64,000 bases of DNA, taken from Paenibacillus pabuli (GTDB lineage Bacteria > Bacillota > Bacilli > Paenibacillales > Paenibacillaceae). Under the pieces are notes generated by a model, which saw only the letters and a program-made list of their open reading frames with translations, made no database searches and was not told where the DNA came from. Positions within the stretch are counted from its first letter, which is position 1; each line of letters begins with the position of its first letter. Positions 9,126 through 17,891 of this stretch are shown piece after piece. The stretch lies in contig NZ_CP073714.1 in NCBI RefSeq assembly GCF_023101145.1, positions 248,001-312,000 of the forward strand. The letters run 5' to 3'. A program made the translations under genes and the position numbers.

Positions 9126-9155
9126 TTGTCAAAGGGGATCCGGTTCGTATATACT
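9126..9155 (+). promoter_or_regulatory. Putative SigA promoter of the VOC-family gene
   Basis: TTGTCA at 9126-9131 and TATACT at 9150-9155 with an 18-base spacer. A second TATAAT occurs at 9180-9185, closer to the start codon. The 288 bases from 8926 to 9213 hold no gene that I can support. Confidence 0.5.
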
Positions 9156-9213
9156 CATGTCGCAAGTGGCATGAACGTATATAATTACATAAGCCCAAGG
9201 AGATGAAGCGCGC

Positions 9214-9642
9214 ATGTCGATCAGCTTGAATGTGTATCTTGTAACCAATGGAAACGGACCTGAAGCCGTCGATTTCTACAAAGATGTTTTCGATGCGAAA
9301 GTGCTTGCTATTCAGACCTTCGGCGAAGGCCCGTCGAGTCCTGATCACCCGATTCCGCCCGAAGCTACAGATTGGATTATGCACGCTTCTTTGCAGATTG
9401 GTGGTTCGGTGTTAATGTTGTCCGATACGTTACCTGGCATGCCGCATATTATCGGTAACCACATTAGCGTGACCGTCAATACGGATACGGCGGATGAGGC
9501 CAAACAGATTTTCAACAAACTTGAAGCAGGCGGTGAAGTGGGCATGCCCATCCAGGAGACATTCTGGAGTCCAGCCTATGGCATGGTAACGGACAAGTTT
9601 GGCGTACAGTTTCAGATTAGCGCTACACCTGGACAAGCGTAG
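9214..9642 (+). CDS. VOC-superfamily protein, PhnB/YjdN type
   Basis: A 142-aa protein with the paired beta-alpha-beta-beta-beta modules of the glyoxalase/bleomycin-resistance fold. It begins ISLNVYLVTNGNGPEAVDFY and ends SPAYGMVTDKFGVQFQISA, the typical PhnB-like closing strand. The central DWIMHASLQIGGSVLMLSD is the other hallmark. Members of this group often have no proven reaction despite the PhnB name; a demethylase or resistance role should not be assumed. AAGGAGATGAAGCGCGC precedes the ATG. It is monocistronic, with a terminator behind it. Confidence 0.85.
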   Translation: MSISLNVYLVTNGNGPEAVDFYKDVFDAKVLAIQTFGEGPSSPDHPIPPEATDWIMHASLQIGGSVLMLSDTLPGMPHIIGNHISVTVNTDTADEAKQIFNKLEAGGEVGMPIQETFWSPAYGMVTDKFGVQFQISATPGQA

Positions 9643-9682
9643 GACTGCTTTCCCTCGACCGTATCGCTTTATAAAGAAAAAA

Positions 9683-9720
9683 CCTCTACGATCTGCTTAA
9701 GGCAATCGTGGAGGTTTTTT
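9683..9720. terminator. Bidirectional intrinsic terminator between convergent genes
   Basis: Ten-pair stem CCTCTACGAT / ATCGTGGAGG (one G-U pair) with a 12-base loop. A T run follows on the plus strand and an A run precedes it, so it can serve both the VOC gene and the convergent gene at 9739. Confidence 0.9.
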
Positions 9721-9738
9721 AAGTACCCTTTTTAGAGA

Positions 9739-10617
9739 TTAATCTTCCTTTTGAATCTTGGAAGGGTTGTTGATTTTGTATGGTACAGGGTTCTTGGCCA
9801 GCTTTTTCTTAATAATCTTTGCTTCAAAAGTAAGCACATCGCCAACCTCGAGTTCTTGCTTCTTGATCGTGGCACTGTGGCTGGACCAGGCCTCGCCCAC
9901 GTCAACAACTTCGGGCTCGGTGATCGTAACGGCTTCATAGATGATGACTTCATCATCATTGTCAGAGAAGTGGTTCGGCACGGTCGTAAACTCCTTCACG
10001 ACAGCAGACATTTTCACTTTACCCTCTGGCAGATCAATCTTGATCGATTTGGCCTTGCCTGCGGTTTTTGCTTTCGGTTTGGCTGTACTGGTCGCCCCGT
10101 TTGCGGGTCCGATATACTCTTCCACCAGACCGTCCGGGTCGCCTTTTAGAGCAGATGAGGAATCGTCTTCATCCGTGTCCACATCCAATTCCGAATCCAA
10201 GCCATACATACCGGATGTAATCTCATCCAAATTAGCCACAGGTTCAGCATCTTTTACAGCATCAGAACGAGTGAGATTCTCTGAATTGCTTGCAGTGACT
10301 GGTTCGCTAGACTTGTCTGTCCCTGTTCCAGCTGCAATCGGATTTTTAATACTATAGCTGGATGCCTGCATTTCCTTTAGGTAAGAAGGATGGATACAAT
10401 GTTTTTGATCATTGTCCAGTTGAATGACTGCGGCCATATGGTCGACAAAGCCAATGATGGTGCAAGGCACATTCAGCCCATTTCCTTTATAATAGAAGGT
10501 TTTGACCTTAGTGGCTTTCTCTGAAAGCAGGCCCCACTCCTGACACTTTTCAATCAGCTCGTCCTCGTTCTCCAAAGCGGTATAATTCTGCGGTTCAATC
10601 ATAAAAGCATATGCCAT
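9739..10617 (-). CDS. Hypothetical acidic protein with a disordered middle
   Basis: A 292-aa protein I do not recognise. The N-terminal 85 residues (AYAFMIEPQNYTALENEDEL to HCIHPSYLKEMQ) look like a compact beta-rich domain. Residues of about 90-185 are rich in Ser, Thr, Asp, Glu, Ala and Gly and look disordered. The C-terminal 100 residues are again structured and could form a small beta barrel (VKMSAVVKEFTTVP, DEVIIYEAVTITEP, ELEVGDVLTFEAKIIKK). The start at 10617 is chosen because AAAGGCGG lies about 9 bases upstream; the earlier in-frame TTG lies within that ribosome site. It is cytosolic, with no signal or membrane segment. A nucleic-acid or accessory role is possible but not shown. Confidence 0.75.
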   Translation of the reverse strand: MAYAFMIEPQNYTALENEDELIEKCQEWGLLSEKATKVKTFYYKGNGLNVPCTIIGFVDHMAAVIQLDNDQKHCIHPSYLKEMQASSYSIKNPIAAGTGTDKSSEPVTASNSENLTRSDAVKDAEPVANLDEITSGMYGLDSELDVDTDEDDSSSALKGDPDGLVEEYIGPANGATSTAKPKAKTAGKAKSIKIDLPEGKVKMSAVVKEFTTVPNHFSDNDDEVIIYEAVTITEPEVVDVGEAWSSHSATIKKQELEVGDVLTFEAKIIKKKLAKNPVPYKINNPSKIQKED

Positions 10618-10877
10618 AACGAGTTTCCGCCTTTCCAATCTTTTTCTTCATACTCATCGTTGCCAAATTACATTCAGTGTATCACAAAAGTGTACCCATA
10701 GAAGAATATAAAAGCGCCTTTGAAGACGCCTATGTTATAATTTTGCACAAAGATTAAAGCAAGACGTTGACCAGGCTCAACGCCCACGGTTATACAGATA
10801 AACCAATGAGTAACCTGCATTAAAATTAACCATTTATTATACATATATAAATCTAATCTCCAGAGAGGACGATCTTC

Positions 10878-11417
10878 ATGGACAAAAAAACAAATCCCCA
10901 AGCCCTTTGGCTTGTCCTGGGTATTGCCATTGGCACGGGTATTGGTGCGGCTGCAAACCAGATCGCCCTGGGTATTGCCTTTGGTGCGGCATTGGGCGTC
11001 GTGGTTGGATCTGTCGTTAGTAAACGTGCAGGCTCGGGACTGGATGATATGCTGAGTGAACATGTTAAAGAATTGCATAAGCAGGAGGAATGGGAAGAAA
11101 TGCTTGAGCGGTCGCAGGATCATCCGGTGCTGCTGCTGAAACACAGTACAACCTGTCCAACAAGTGCGAGGGCGTACAGGGAGTTTATGGCGTTTGTGGG
11201 TTCGAATGCATCAGATCCCAGACAGAAGATGGAGTACCGAATCGTCAAAGTTATCGAAAGCCGCTCGCTGTCCCGTCGCATTGCGGAAGATACCGAGGTT
11301 CACCATGAGTCGCCTCAAGTTCTGCTGCTGGACAGCGGCCAAGTCATTCAACATACGTCACACGGGAAAATTACCCGGAAGAGACTGCTGCAATGGGCCC
11401 AGAATTCGTTTGGATGA
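10878..11417 (+). CDS. Glycine-zipper membrane segment fused to a YtxJ-type monothiol bacilliredoxin
   Basis: A 179-aa protein. Residues about 10-48 form two close hydrophobic, glycine-rich helices (LGIAIGTGIGAAAN, IALGIAFGAALGVVVGSVV). Residues about 62-178 match YtxJ: PVLLLKHSTTCPTSARAYREF has the single-cysteine TCPTS active site (Cys93), and the end (SPQVLLLDSGQVIQHTSHGKIT) is the thioredoxin-like cis-Pro strand and following region. YtxJ proteins are thought to remove bacillithiol from proteins and are usually soluble and about 110 aa. The extra N-terminus would tether the redox domain to the inner face of the membrane. GAGAGGACGATCTTC precedes the ATG. It stands alone between an unknown gene and a toxin-antitoxin-like pair. 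Confidence 0.8.
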   Translation: MDKKTNPQALWLVLGIAIGTGIGAAANQIALGIAFGAALGVVVGSVVSKRAGSGLDDMLSEHVKELHKQEEWEEMLERSQDHPVLLLKHSTTCPTSARAYREFMAFVGSNASDPRQKMEYRIVKVIESRSLSRRIAEDTEVHHESPQVLLLDSGQVIQHTSHGKITRKRLLQWAQNSFG

Positions 11418-11467
11418 GGGGTGTAGAAATTAGTTTCACTTTAAAAATAACAAAAAAAATCATATCC

Positions 11468-11496
11468 TTACATGCAAATATCGATTAAAATATAAA
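11468..11496 (+). promoter_or_regulatory. Putative promoter of the DUF5986/ImmA pair
   Basis: TTACAT at 11468-11473 and TATAAA at 11491-11496 with a 17-base spacer in an AT-rich region, 33 bases before the start codon of the first gene. Confidence 0.45.
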
Positions 11497-11529
11497 TGGA
11501 CTTCATATTTCTGAATCGGAGTGATCCAT

Positions 11530-12300
11530 ATGGAACAATATAAGTTCAAGTCGGAACATAGTCAGATGATTGTGGATGCTATTGTTGAAGGATACCATGA
11601 CTATATTGAGCACCGTAAAGATCGGAAAGATAAAATGAAGATTAGTTCAGCGTTTGCCTGGACTAAGGGCAACTTTATTGAGAGCAAAATCGCAGACTAT
11701 TGCGGTGAACAAGGATTCACTCACAAAAAATCCAAAGCAGGTTTAACGTGGGACTATCTTCAGTTCACACACGAAGATTCAAAAGTTCTGTTTCTGATTA
11801 GGAACGCCGCCTATTTTAATGTAAATAGTTTCTCCAGAGCTACGATACCTACGGGTGGTGACAACAAGGGTGCTTTCCGTACGTATCTACATGATCTCTC
11901 CAAGATTAATAAAGATTTGAAATTCTCTTTTACCCAGCCAATCAATACAGGACAAGGTAAGCTGGAGAGAGTCGAACAACTGTCTTTTCCCATTTCAGAG
12001 AGTCAGGTCAATCGTGTGAAAGAAGAACTTGAACACTTTGCATCTACGTATAATGAATTTCATATACTCACTTATGCTATTGATGATGCATATCAAATTT
12101 CGAAGGTTCAGCATTATTTGCCCAATCCCCATGACAATATTGCTTATTTTATAGAAGACTTGTCGGATCTGATCTCAGGTGCTGAGCTAAATGAGAGTGA
12201 CCGTGAGGTACTTGCACCAGAGATGGAAGATATCGTTGATCCGGCAGCATATGATATTGAAATTTTGGAAGAAGAACAGTGGGGAAAATTCCCCGGGTAG
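11530..12300 (+). CDS. DUF5986-like protein, first gene of a toxin-antitoxin-like pair
   Basis: A 256-aa soluble protein that I associate, from memory of gene pairs in Firmicutes, with DUF5986. Key segments are WTKGNFIESKIADYC, TWDYLQFTHEDSKVLFLIRNA and the acidic tail (SDREVLAPEMEDIVDPAAYDIEILEEEQW). No enzyme motif is evident. The ATG at 11530 is preferred over the GTG at 11521 because GGAG at 11518-11521 is then correctly spaced. The next gene starts 20 bases downstream, encodes an XRE plus metallopeptidase protein, and is probably co-transcribed. That partner type is annotated as a repressor/antitoxin in related pairs, so this protein may be the toxin or effector. Function not established. 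Confidence 0.65.
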   Translation: MEQYKFKSEHSQMIVDAIVEGYHDYIEHRKDRKDKMKISSAFAWTKGNFIESKIADYCGEQGFTHKKSKAGLTWDYLQFTHEDSKVLFLIRNAAYFNVNSFSRATIPTGGDNKGAFRTYLHDLSKINKDLKFSFTQPINTGQGKLERVEQLSFPISESQVNRVKEELEHFASTYNEFHILTYAIDDAYQISKVQHYLPNPHDNIAYFIEDLSDLISGAELNESDREVLAPEMEDIVDPAAYDIEILEEEQWGKFPG

Positions 12301-12320
12301 TTCAATAAGGAGGGAGCAGC

Positions 12321-13517
12321 ATGTTCGTTGGTGAAAATTTGACCAATTTGCGGATCATGCATGGGTATTCGAGAAAGCAGCTCTCCGAACAATTAGGTGT
12401 GACAGAACAAGCAATCTGGCAATATGAAAATGCGTATACCTCTCCCAAAGTGCCAATCGTGAATGAGTTGAAACGCATCTTCAGTGTAAAAAGCAAGTAT
12501 TTTTATACAAAGGATATGCTTGCAGAGCATAATAACTCTGCCAATATCAATGTTATGAACATTGCCTATCGTTCGAAGGTGTTGAATGTGATCTCCAAGA
12601 CACAGACAGAAGCAAAGCACGTAGAGTATTTGGATACGTTCATCAATTATATTACTGCTCAGATTAGCATTCCTACGCTGAGCATTATCAAGCTTCGGGA
12701 AGAGGTTATTGAGTATCTACATCATTCAGACGATGATCGTTCTACTCAAATACATTATGTTGCCTATCTTGCGCGGCAACGGCTTAATCTGGAGCCATCT
12801 ACGAATGAGAACCTCATGTTTTGGATCGAAAAAAGCGGTGTATTTGTGTTTGAGAAAGCGATCGGTGAAGAAATTGATGCGTACAGCCTTTGGACGCGAA
12901 ATGATCGCCCGTTTATCATACTTGGCAACATAAAACGCTCAGCAGTTCGCAGAAACTTTGATATTGCGCACGAACTTGGTCATTTGCTGCTTCATTATCG
13001 TCTTGAGTTTGTCAATCTGGACCGAAAAGAACACAAATTGATTGAGAATGAAGCCAATCTGTTTGCGGGTGCATTTTTATTGCCTGAGGAAGAATTCTCA
13101 TTGGACATGAATGGCATCACTCACAAGACGAATCCCGATCAATATCTTGACTTGAAAAAGAAATGGAAGACCTCACTACAAGTACTGGGATACAGAGCAG
13201 CGCATCTAGGAATGATGGAAGCAAAGGATCATCGGAACTTCTATGCAGCGATGCACCGAAGAGGATATCTGGAAAAGGAACCTTTCGATCATACAATTCC
13301 GCTGCAAAAACCGATGCGAATCAAAACCATCATTGACTTGCTCTCCAAGAAAGGTCTTGTGGATATTCGTTATATGATTGAGGAGGATTGGAAAGTGGAG
13401 ACTTCCTTCTTTCACCATATGACTGGAATAAGCACAGACTTTTTTAACAAGTATATGACAAGTAAACCGGACAACAACGCCCGTAAAGTCATGAAAATGC
13501 CTAAACGAAGTTCATAA
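12321..13517 (+). CDS. XRE-family repressor with ImmA/IrrE metallopeptidase domain (spr1629-like)
   Basis: A 398-aa two-domain regulator. Residues about 3-60 are a lambda-repressor-like HTH (ENLTNLRIMHGYSRKQLSEQ, then GVTEQAIWQYENAYTSP). Residues about 165-290 are an ImmA/IrrE zinc-peptidase-like domain with HELGH at 217-221 and a downstream acidic motif NEANLFAGAFLLPEE giving the third ligand. Such proteins repress their own operon and can cleave a repressor or partner under stress. GGAGGGAGCAGC supports the start. The same HTH-ImmA architecture is annotated as the spr1629 family of repressor/antitoxins next to DUF5986 genes. A strong terminator ends the pair. The roles in this pair are inferred from context. 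Confidence 0.85.
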   Translation: MFVGENLTNLRIMHGYSRKQLSEQLGVTEQAIWQYENAYTSPKVPIVNELKRIFSVKSKYFYTKDMLAEHNNSANINVMNIAYRSKVLNVISKTQTEAKHVEYLDTFINYITAQISIPTLSIIKLREEVIEYLHHSDDDRSTQIHYVAYLARQRLNLEPSTNENLMFWIEKSGVFVFEKAIGEEIDAYSLWTRNDRPFIILGNIKRSAVRRNFDIAHELGHLLLHYRLEFVNLDRKEHKLIENEANLFAGAFLLPEEEFSLDMNGITHKTNPDQYLDLKKKWKTSLQVLGYRAAHLGMMEAKDHRNFYAAMHRRGYLEKEPFDHTIPLQKPMRIKTIIDLLSKKGLVDIRYMIEEDWKVETSFFHHMTGISTDFFNKYMTSKPDNNARKVMKMPKRSS

Positions 13518-13560
13518 GACCGAATATGTGATAGTATTATCCAAACTGCAATATCCATAG

Positions 13561-13606
13561 GCCCGTTCCTTCAGCTCATCGCTGAGGGGAGCGGGTCTTT
13601 TTTACG
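13561..13606 (+). terminator. Intrinsic terminator of the toxin-antitoxin-like pair
   Basis: GCCCGTTCC-TTCAGC pairs with GCTGAGGGGAGCGGGT (one bulge, two G-U pairs) around the loop TCATC, followed by CTTTTTT. The kdp operator begins directly behind it. Confidence 0.88.
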
Positions 13607-13607
13607 C

Positions 13608-13653
13608 TTTTTTTACACCCTGGCTGGGATTTCTTTACCCCCTTTTTACAGCG
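13608..13653 (+). promoter_or_regulatory. Putative KdpE operator: three T-tract/TTTAC boxes
   Basis: Three related boxes follow each other: TTTTTTTACACCC (13608-13620), TTTCTTTACCCCC (13630-13642) and TTTTTACAGCG (13643-13653), with the first two 22 bases apart. The first box resembles, from memory, the KdpE site of the E. coli kdpFABC promoter, a T tract running into TTTACACCC. TTTACA at 13645-13650 may also serve as a weak -35. It sits 60 bases before the first small Kdp peptide. Confidence 0.65.
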
Positions 13654-13715
13654 TTTCGTATTACGATTTCATATGTAGAAGGTTGCAAGAACGGTAGAGA
13701 GAGGGAGGGGAGCAC

Positions 13716-13802
13716 ATGGTGAATGATGCCACGATCATTGGGCTGGTTGTGCTGTTGTTTGTAGTGTTCTGGGGGTTTGTAAAATTCTGCGAGAAAGCAT
13801 GA
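13716..13802 (+). CDS. 28-aa membrane peptide preceding kdpF (KdpF-like)
   Basis: An ATG behind a strong GGGAGGGGAGCAC ribosome site opens a 28-residue frame, MVNDATIIGLVVLLFVVFWG followed by FVKFCEKA and TGA. It is one transmembrane helix with a charged cytosolic end, the same design as KdpF, which helps hold the KdpFABC complex together. It is the first frame after the KdpE-like operator and lies 29 bases before kdpF. The good ribosome site, the Kdp context and the helix design favour a real gene. It may be a second KdpF-like subunit or a regulatory peptide of the pump. Confidence 0.65.
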   Translation: MVNDATIIGLVVLLFVVFWGFVKFCEKA

Positions 13803-13831
13803 ATGCTTAGTGATGAAAGGGGAGAAGCCGT

Positions 13832-13909
13832 ATGATCGTCATCGGCATGATTGTGCTCGCACTGGTAGTCTATCTTGGTTATGTGCTGGTGAGGCCGGAG
13901 AAATTCTGA
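13832..13909 (+). CDS. kdpF: Potassium-transporting ATPase small subunit KdpF
   Basis: A 25-aa single-helix peptide, MIVIGMIVLALVVYLGYVLV followed by RPEKF. The closing RPEKF is a hallmark of KdpF, which stabilises the KdpFABC complex in the membrane. A GGGGAGAAGCCGT ribosome site lies directly upstream. It stands 63 bases before kdpA and after a second tiny membrane peptide gene. Confidence 0.88.
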   Translation: MIVIGMIVLALVVYLGYVLVRPEKF

Positions 13910-13972
13910 TGGTCACTCGGGGTACGAAACCAGAAGCACTCGGATCGTCGATTTTAGGGAGGAAATGCGGAT

Positions 13973-15652
13973 ATGAGTAGCGGTTTATTACAAGTGGCGG
14001 TGACGCTGCTGATCATCATACTGCTGGTGAAGCCAGTGGGGAGTTATCTGGTGAAGGTGTTTGACGGCAAACGAACAGGATTGGATCGGATATTTGGCGG
14101 GCCTGAGCGATTGCTGTATCGATTGATGGGGGTGAAGGAGAACGAGACGATGGGTTGGAAAAAGTACCTGTCAGCCGTGCTCATTTCGAACTTCGTCATG
14201 CTGTTAATGATGTTTCTGGTGCTGCGGCTGCAAAAATATTTGCCGCTCAACCCGGACGGTATCGGCAATATGCCTGCGGCCCAGGCCTTTAATACAGCTG
14301 CATCGTTCATGACCAACACGAACTGGCAGTCTTACACGGGAGAGAACGCTCTGTCGTATCTGTCACAGATGCTGGCCGTGACGTTTCCGATGTTCACCTC
14401 CGCCGCGACCGGGTTCGCGGTCGCTATTGCTTTCATTCGCGGCTTGGTGGGCCGCCGGGATGAACTGGGGAACTTTTACGTCGACGTGGTACGGTCGATT
14501 ACGAGAATCTTTTTACCGCTAAGCTTCATTGTGGCGTTGTTCCTGGTATTCCAGGGCGTGCCGCAGACACTGTCGGGAGCGGTGAACGCTACCACGCTTG
14601 ATGGGGCGCAGCAGACGATTAGCCGCGGGCTGGTCGCTTCGCTAGAGTCAATCAAGCACTTGGGTACCAATGGTGGAGGCTGGTTCGGAACCAATGCCGC
14701 GCATCCGTTTGAGAACCCCACGGCGTTGTCGAACCTGGTGCATATCGTCTGCATGATGCTGCTTCCCACTGCACTGGTTTACGCCTTCGGCATCATGGTG
14801 AACAACCGGAAGCAGGGCTGGACGCTGTTTGCCGCCATGAGTTTACTTTTCCTCGTGATGCTGACCACGGTATTTGTTTCGGAGTATCGCGGTGTGCCAG
14901 CGCTGGATGCAGTGGGAATCCAAGGCAATATGGAAGGCAAGGAAGTCAGGTTCGGGGTGTCCGAATCGGCGCTCTTCACAGCGGTAACCACAGCAGCTAC
15001 AACCGGGTCAGTGAACAATATGCATGAGTCGCTTACCCCGCTCGGAGGTATGGTCGCGCTGGCCGAGATGATGCTCAACAACGTGTTCGGCGGTAAAGGG
15101 GTAGGTTTGCTCAACGGATTGCTCTATGTGATTCTGGCTGTGTTTATCAGTGGGCTGATGGTTGGGCGGACCCCTGAATTTCTGGGCAAAAAAATTGAGG
15201 GCAAGGAAGTGAAGCTCGCGTCCATTGCGCTGCTGGTTCATCCTTTAATTATTCTGGCTCCAACCGCGCTCGCGCTTATGCGTCCTGAATCTGTTGCTTC
15301 AATTTCGAATTCAGGCATGCATGGTCTGACGGAGGTGTTATATGCCTTTGCATCCGGGGCTGCCAATAATGGATCGGCGTTTGCCGGACTGAATGCCAAC
15401 ACGGACTTTTACAACATTGCCATTGGTGTGGTGATGCTGCTCGGAAGATACATTTCCATGATCGCGATGCTCGCCATTGCCGGATCATTGGCCACTAAAC
15501 GGATGGTTCCCGTAACAACGGGTACATTGCGTACGCACACGCCGCTTTTTGCAGGCATTCTGGTGATGATGATTGTGGTAGTTGGGGCGTTGACGTTCTT
15601 CCCATCCCTGGCGCTTGGACCGATTGCAGAACATTTGGCGATGATCCGATGA
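13973..15652 (+). CDS. kdpA: Potassium-transporting ATPase subunit KdpA
   Basis: A 559-aa polytopic membrane protein, the potassium channel-like subunit of KdpFABC and a member of the superfamily of potassium transporters. The four selectivity loops are recognisable: NTAASFMTNTNWQSYTGE, HLGTNGGGWFGTNAAHPFEN, TAATTGSVNNMHESLTPLGG and ASGAANNGSAFAGLNANT. GGGAGGAAATGCGGAT precedes the ATG. Length and order (A, B, C) are canonical. Expression is expected under potassium limitation through KdpD/KdpE encoded downstream. Confidence 0.98.
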   Translation: MSSGLLQVAVTLLIIILLVKPVGSYLVKVFDGKRTGLDRIFGGPERLLYRLMGVKENETMGWKKYLSAVLISNFVMLLMMFLVLRLQKYLPLNPDGIGNMPAAQAFNTAASFMTNTNWQSYTGENALSYLSQMLAVTFPMFTSAATGFAVAIAFIRGLVGRRDELGNFYVDVVRSITRIFLPLSFIVALFLVFQGVPQTLSGAVNATTLDGAQQTISRGLVASLESIKHLGTNGGGWFGTNAAHPFENPTALSNLVHIVCMMLLPTALVYAFGIMVNNRKQGWTLFAAMSLLFLVMLTTVFVSEYRGVPALDAVGIQGNMEGKEVRFGVSESALFTAVTTAATTGSVNNMHESLTPLGGMVALAEMMLNNVFGGKGVGLLNGLLYVILAVFISGLMVGRTPEFLGKKIEGKEVKLASIALLVHPLIILAPTALALMRPESVASISNSGMHGLTEVLYAFASGAANNGSAFAGLNANTDFYNIAIGVVMLLGRYISMIAMLAIAGSLATKRMVPVTTGTLRTHTPLFAGILVMMIVVVGALTFFPSLALGPIAEHLAMIR

Positions 15653-15719
15653 TGAACGTTATGGTGATCGGATATGGGAATAGGAGCAAGGACGTAAAGT
15701 ACGGAGGTGGATTATCACA

Positions 15720-17864
15720 ATGAACGTTGTAGAACGAAAGAAGGAGCAGACGGTGGAAGGATTAGACAGAGGCACGATCAGAACCCAGGGTCAAGGAACG
15801 AGAGGTACGGATACGGATCCCGGTATGCCCAAAAAAAGCAAAACATTAAGTCGGGACATTCTTATCCAAGCATCACTGGATGCCTTCAAGAAGCTGAACC
15901 CGGTCGTCATGATCAAAAATCCGGTGATGTTTATCGTCGAAGTCGGCACACTCATCACATTGCTGTTATGTATCAATCCGAATCTATTTGTTGCATCCGA
16001 AGCAGGACGGGGGTACAACATCGCAGTGTTTCTCATCCTGTTGTTCACGCTGCTGTTTGCCAACTTTGCTGAGGCTCTGGCAGAAGGAAGAGGCAAAGCC
16101 CAGGCGGATACGCTGCGCAAGACGAAATCAGACACCACGGCAAAGCTGGTACAGAAAGACGGAACCATCAAGCAAGTGTCTTCGACCCAGTTGAAAAAAG
16201 GAGATATCGTCCGTGTAGAAGCAGGCGAACTGATTCCCACGGACGGTGAGATTATTGAAGGGCTGGCCTCTATCGACGAGTCCGCCATTACCGGGGAATC
16301 GGCTCCCGTAATCAAGGAAGCTGGCGGTGACTTTTCCTCCGTTACAGGAGGTACGCGGGTTACTTCCGACTATATCGTGATGCGTGTACAGACCGATCCG
16401 GGGGAGTCGTTCCTCGACCGGATGATCTCACTCGTTGAAGGCGCACAGCGCCAGAAAACGCCGAATGAAATTGCGCTGACAACATTGCTCGCTGTGTTGA
16501 CCCTGATATTCCTGATTGTCATCATGACCATGGTACCAATGGCGAACTATTTGGGCATCCGGCTCGATCTCGCTACTCTTATCGCGTTGCTTGTCTGTTT
16601 GATTCCGACGACAATTGGCGGGTTGTTATCCGCGATCGGTATTGCGGGTATGGACCGTGTCACGCAGTTCAACGTACTCGCCATGTCGGGTAAAGCGGTG
16701 GAAGCGGCAGGCGATATTGACACGTTAATCCTGGACAAAACCGGAACAATTACGTACGGCAACCGCATGGCCTCGGAGTTTATTCCCGTTGAGGGCGTAT
16801 CTGTACAGGAAATGACCCGGGCTGCACTGCAAGCTTCCGTAGTGGATGAGACACCAGAAGGGCGCTCAGTCGTTGAATTGGCCGGCAAGCAGGGCGAGAA
16901 CTGGGCGGAGACGGAATATGCAGATGCAGAGCACGTGAACTTCACCGCAGAGACCCGCATGTCGGGTCTGAATCTAAGCGGTGGGAAGCAGATCCGCAAA
17001 GGTGCGGTGGATGCGATCAAACGCCATATTTCCTCCCGTGGGGGACGGATACCCGGCGATTTGGACGATATAGCGAACCGAATTGCCAAGGCTGGGGGTA
17101 CACCGCTTGCTGTTGCGATTGATGACCAGATTTATGGTGTGATCTATTTGAAAGATACGGTAAAGCCGGGGCTGAAAGAGAAGTTTGCGGAGATGCGAGC
17201 CATGGGCATCAAGACGATTATGTGTACAGGGGATAACCCCCTGACAGCGGCGACCATTGCGCTTGAAGCGGGCGTGGATGATTTTATTGCCGAAGCCAAG
17301 CCGGAAGACAAGATTACCGCGATCAAAAAAGAGCAGCAGGAGGGCAAGCTTGTCGCTATGACCGGCGACGGCACCAACGATGCTCCTGCTCTGGCGCAGG
17401 CCGATGTGGGCCTGGCGATGAATTCGGGCACCATGGCGGCCAAGGAGGCGGCCAATATGATTGATCTGGATTCCGACCCGACCAAGCTGTTGTCGGTGGT
17501 TTCCATTGGTAAGCAGCTGCTCATTACCCGCGGTGCGCTGACGACCTTTTCAATATCCAATGATATTGCCAAATATTTCGCCATCATCCCGGCCATGTTT
17601 ATTCTAGCCATGCCGCAGCTTCAGGCACTGAATATTATGAATCTCGCTTCACCGCAGTCCGCAATTCTGTCAGCGCTGATCTTCAACGCCATCATTATTC
17701 CGCTGCTCATCCCAATCGCCATGCGGGGTGTGAAGTATCGGGCCATGTCCGCGGAGCGGCTGCTTGGACGGAATGTGTTCATTTATGGTGTGGGCGGTGT
17801 AATCGTACCGTTCATCGGGATTAAGCTGATTGATCTGGTGCTGTCGGGTCTTCATCTGGTGTGA
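15720..17864 (+). CDS. kdpB: Potassium-transporting P-type ATPase subunit KdpB
   Basis: A 714-aa P-type ATPase that energises potassium uptake. It has the phosphorylation motif DKTGT at Asp339, the actuator loop TGES (ITGESAPV), the hinge [18 protein letters not shown] and the KdpB helix [20 protein letters not shown]. The first 35 residues ([20 protein letters not shown] and on) are charged and longer than in the E. coli protein. A later in-frame ATG at 15824 ([11 protein letters not shown]) is an alternative start, but GGAGGTGGATTATCACA supports 15720. It is 67 bases behind kdpA and 27 before kdpC, in one operon. Confidence 0.98.
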   Translation: MNVVERKKEQTVEGLDRGTIRTQGQGTRGTDTDPGMPKKSKTLSRDILIQASLDAFKKLNPVVMIKNPVMFIVEVGTLITLLLCINPNLFVASEAGRGYNIAVFLILLFTLLFANFAEALAEGRGKAQADTLRKTKSDTTAKLVQKDGTIKQVSSTQLKKGDIVRVEAGELIPTDGEIIEGLASIDESAITGESAPVIKEAGGDFSSVTGGTRVTSDYIVMRVQTDPGESFLDRMISLVEGAQRQKTPNEIALTTLLAVLTLIFLIVIMTMVPMANYLGIRLDLATLIALLVCLIPTTIGGLLSAIGIAGMDRVTQFNVLAMSGKAVEAAGDIDTLILDKTGTITYGNRMASEFIPVEGVSVQEMTRAALQASVVDETPEGRSVVELAGKQGENWAETEYADAEHVNFTAETRMSGLNLSGGKQIRKGAVDAIKRHISSRGGRIPGDLDDIANRIAKAGGTPLAVAIDDQIYGVIYLKDTVKPGLKEKFAEMRAMGIKTIMCTGDNPLTAATIALEAGVDDFIAEAKPEDKITAIKKEQQEGKLVAMTGDGTNDAPALAQADVGLAMNSGTMAAKEAANMIDLDSDPTKLLSVVSIGKQLLITRGALTTFSISNDIAKYFAIIPAMFILAMPQLQALNIMNLASPQSAILSALIFNAIIIPLLIPIAMRGVKYRAMSAERLLGRNVFIYGVGGVIVPFIGIKLIDLVLSGLHLV

Positions 17865-17891
17865 TGGTATAACTAATAACGAAATCAGGAT

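Noticed and set aside
13602..13715. c-di-AMP (ydaO-type) riboswitch before the kdp operon
   Set aside because: Only about 110 bases separate the previous terminator from the first start codon, too short for that riboswitch, and its conserved motifs are not seen.
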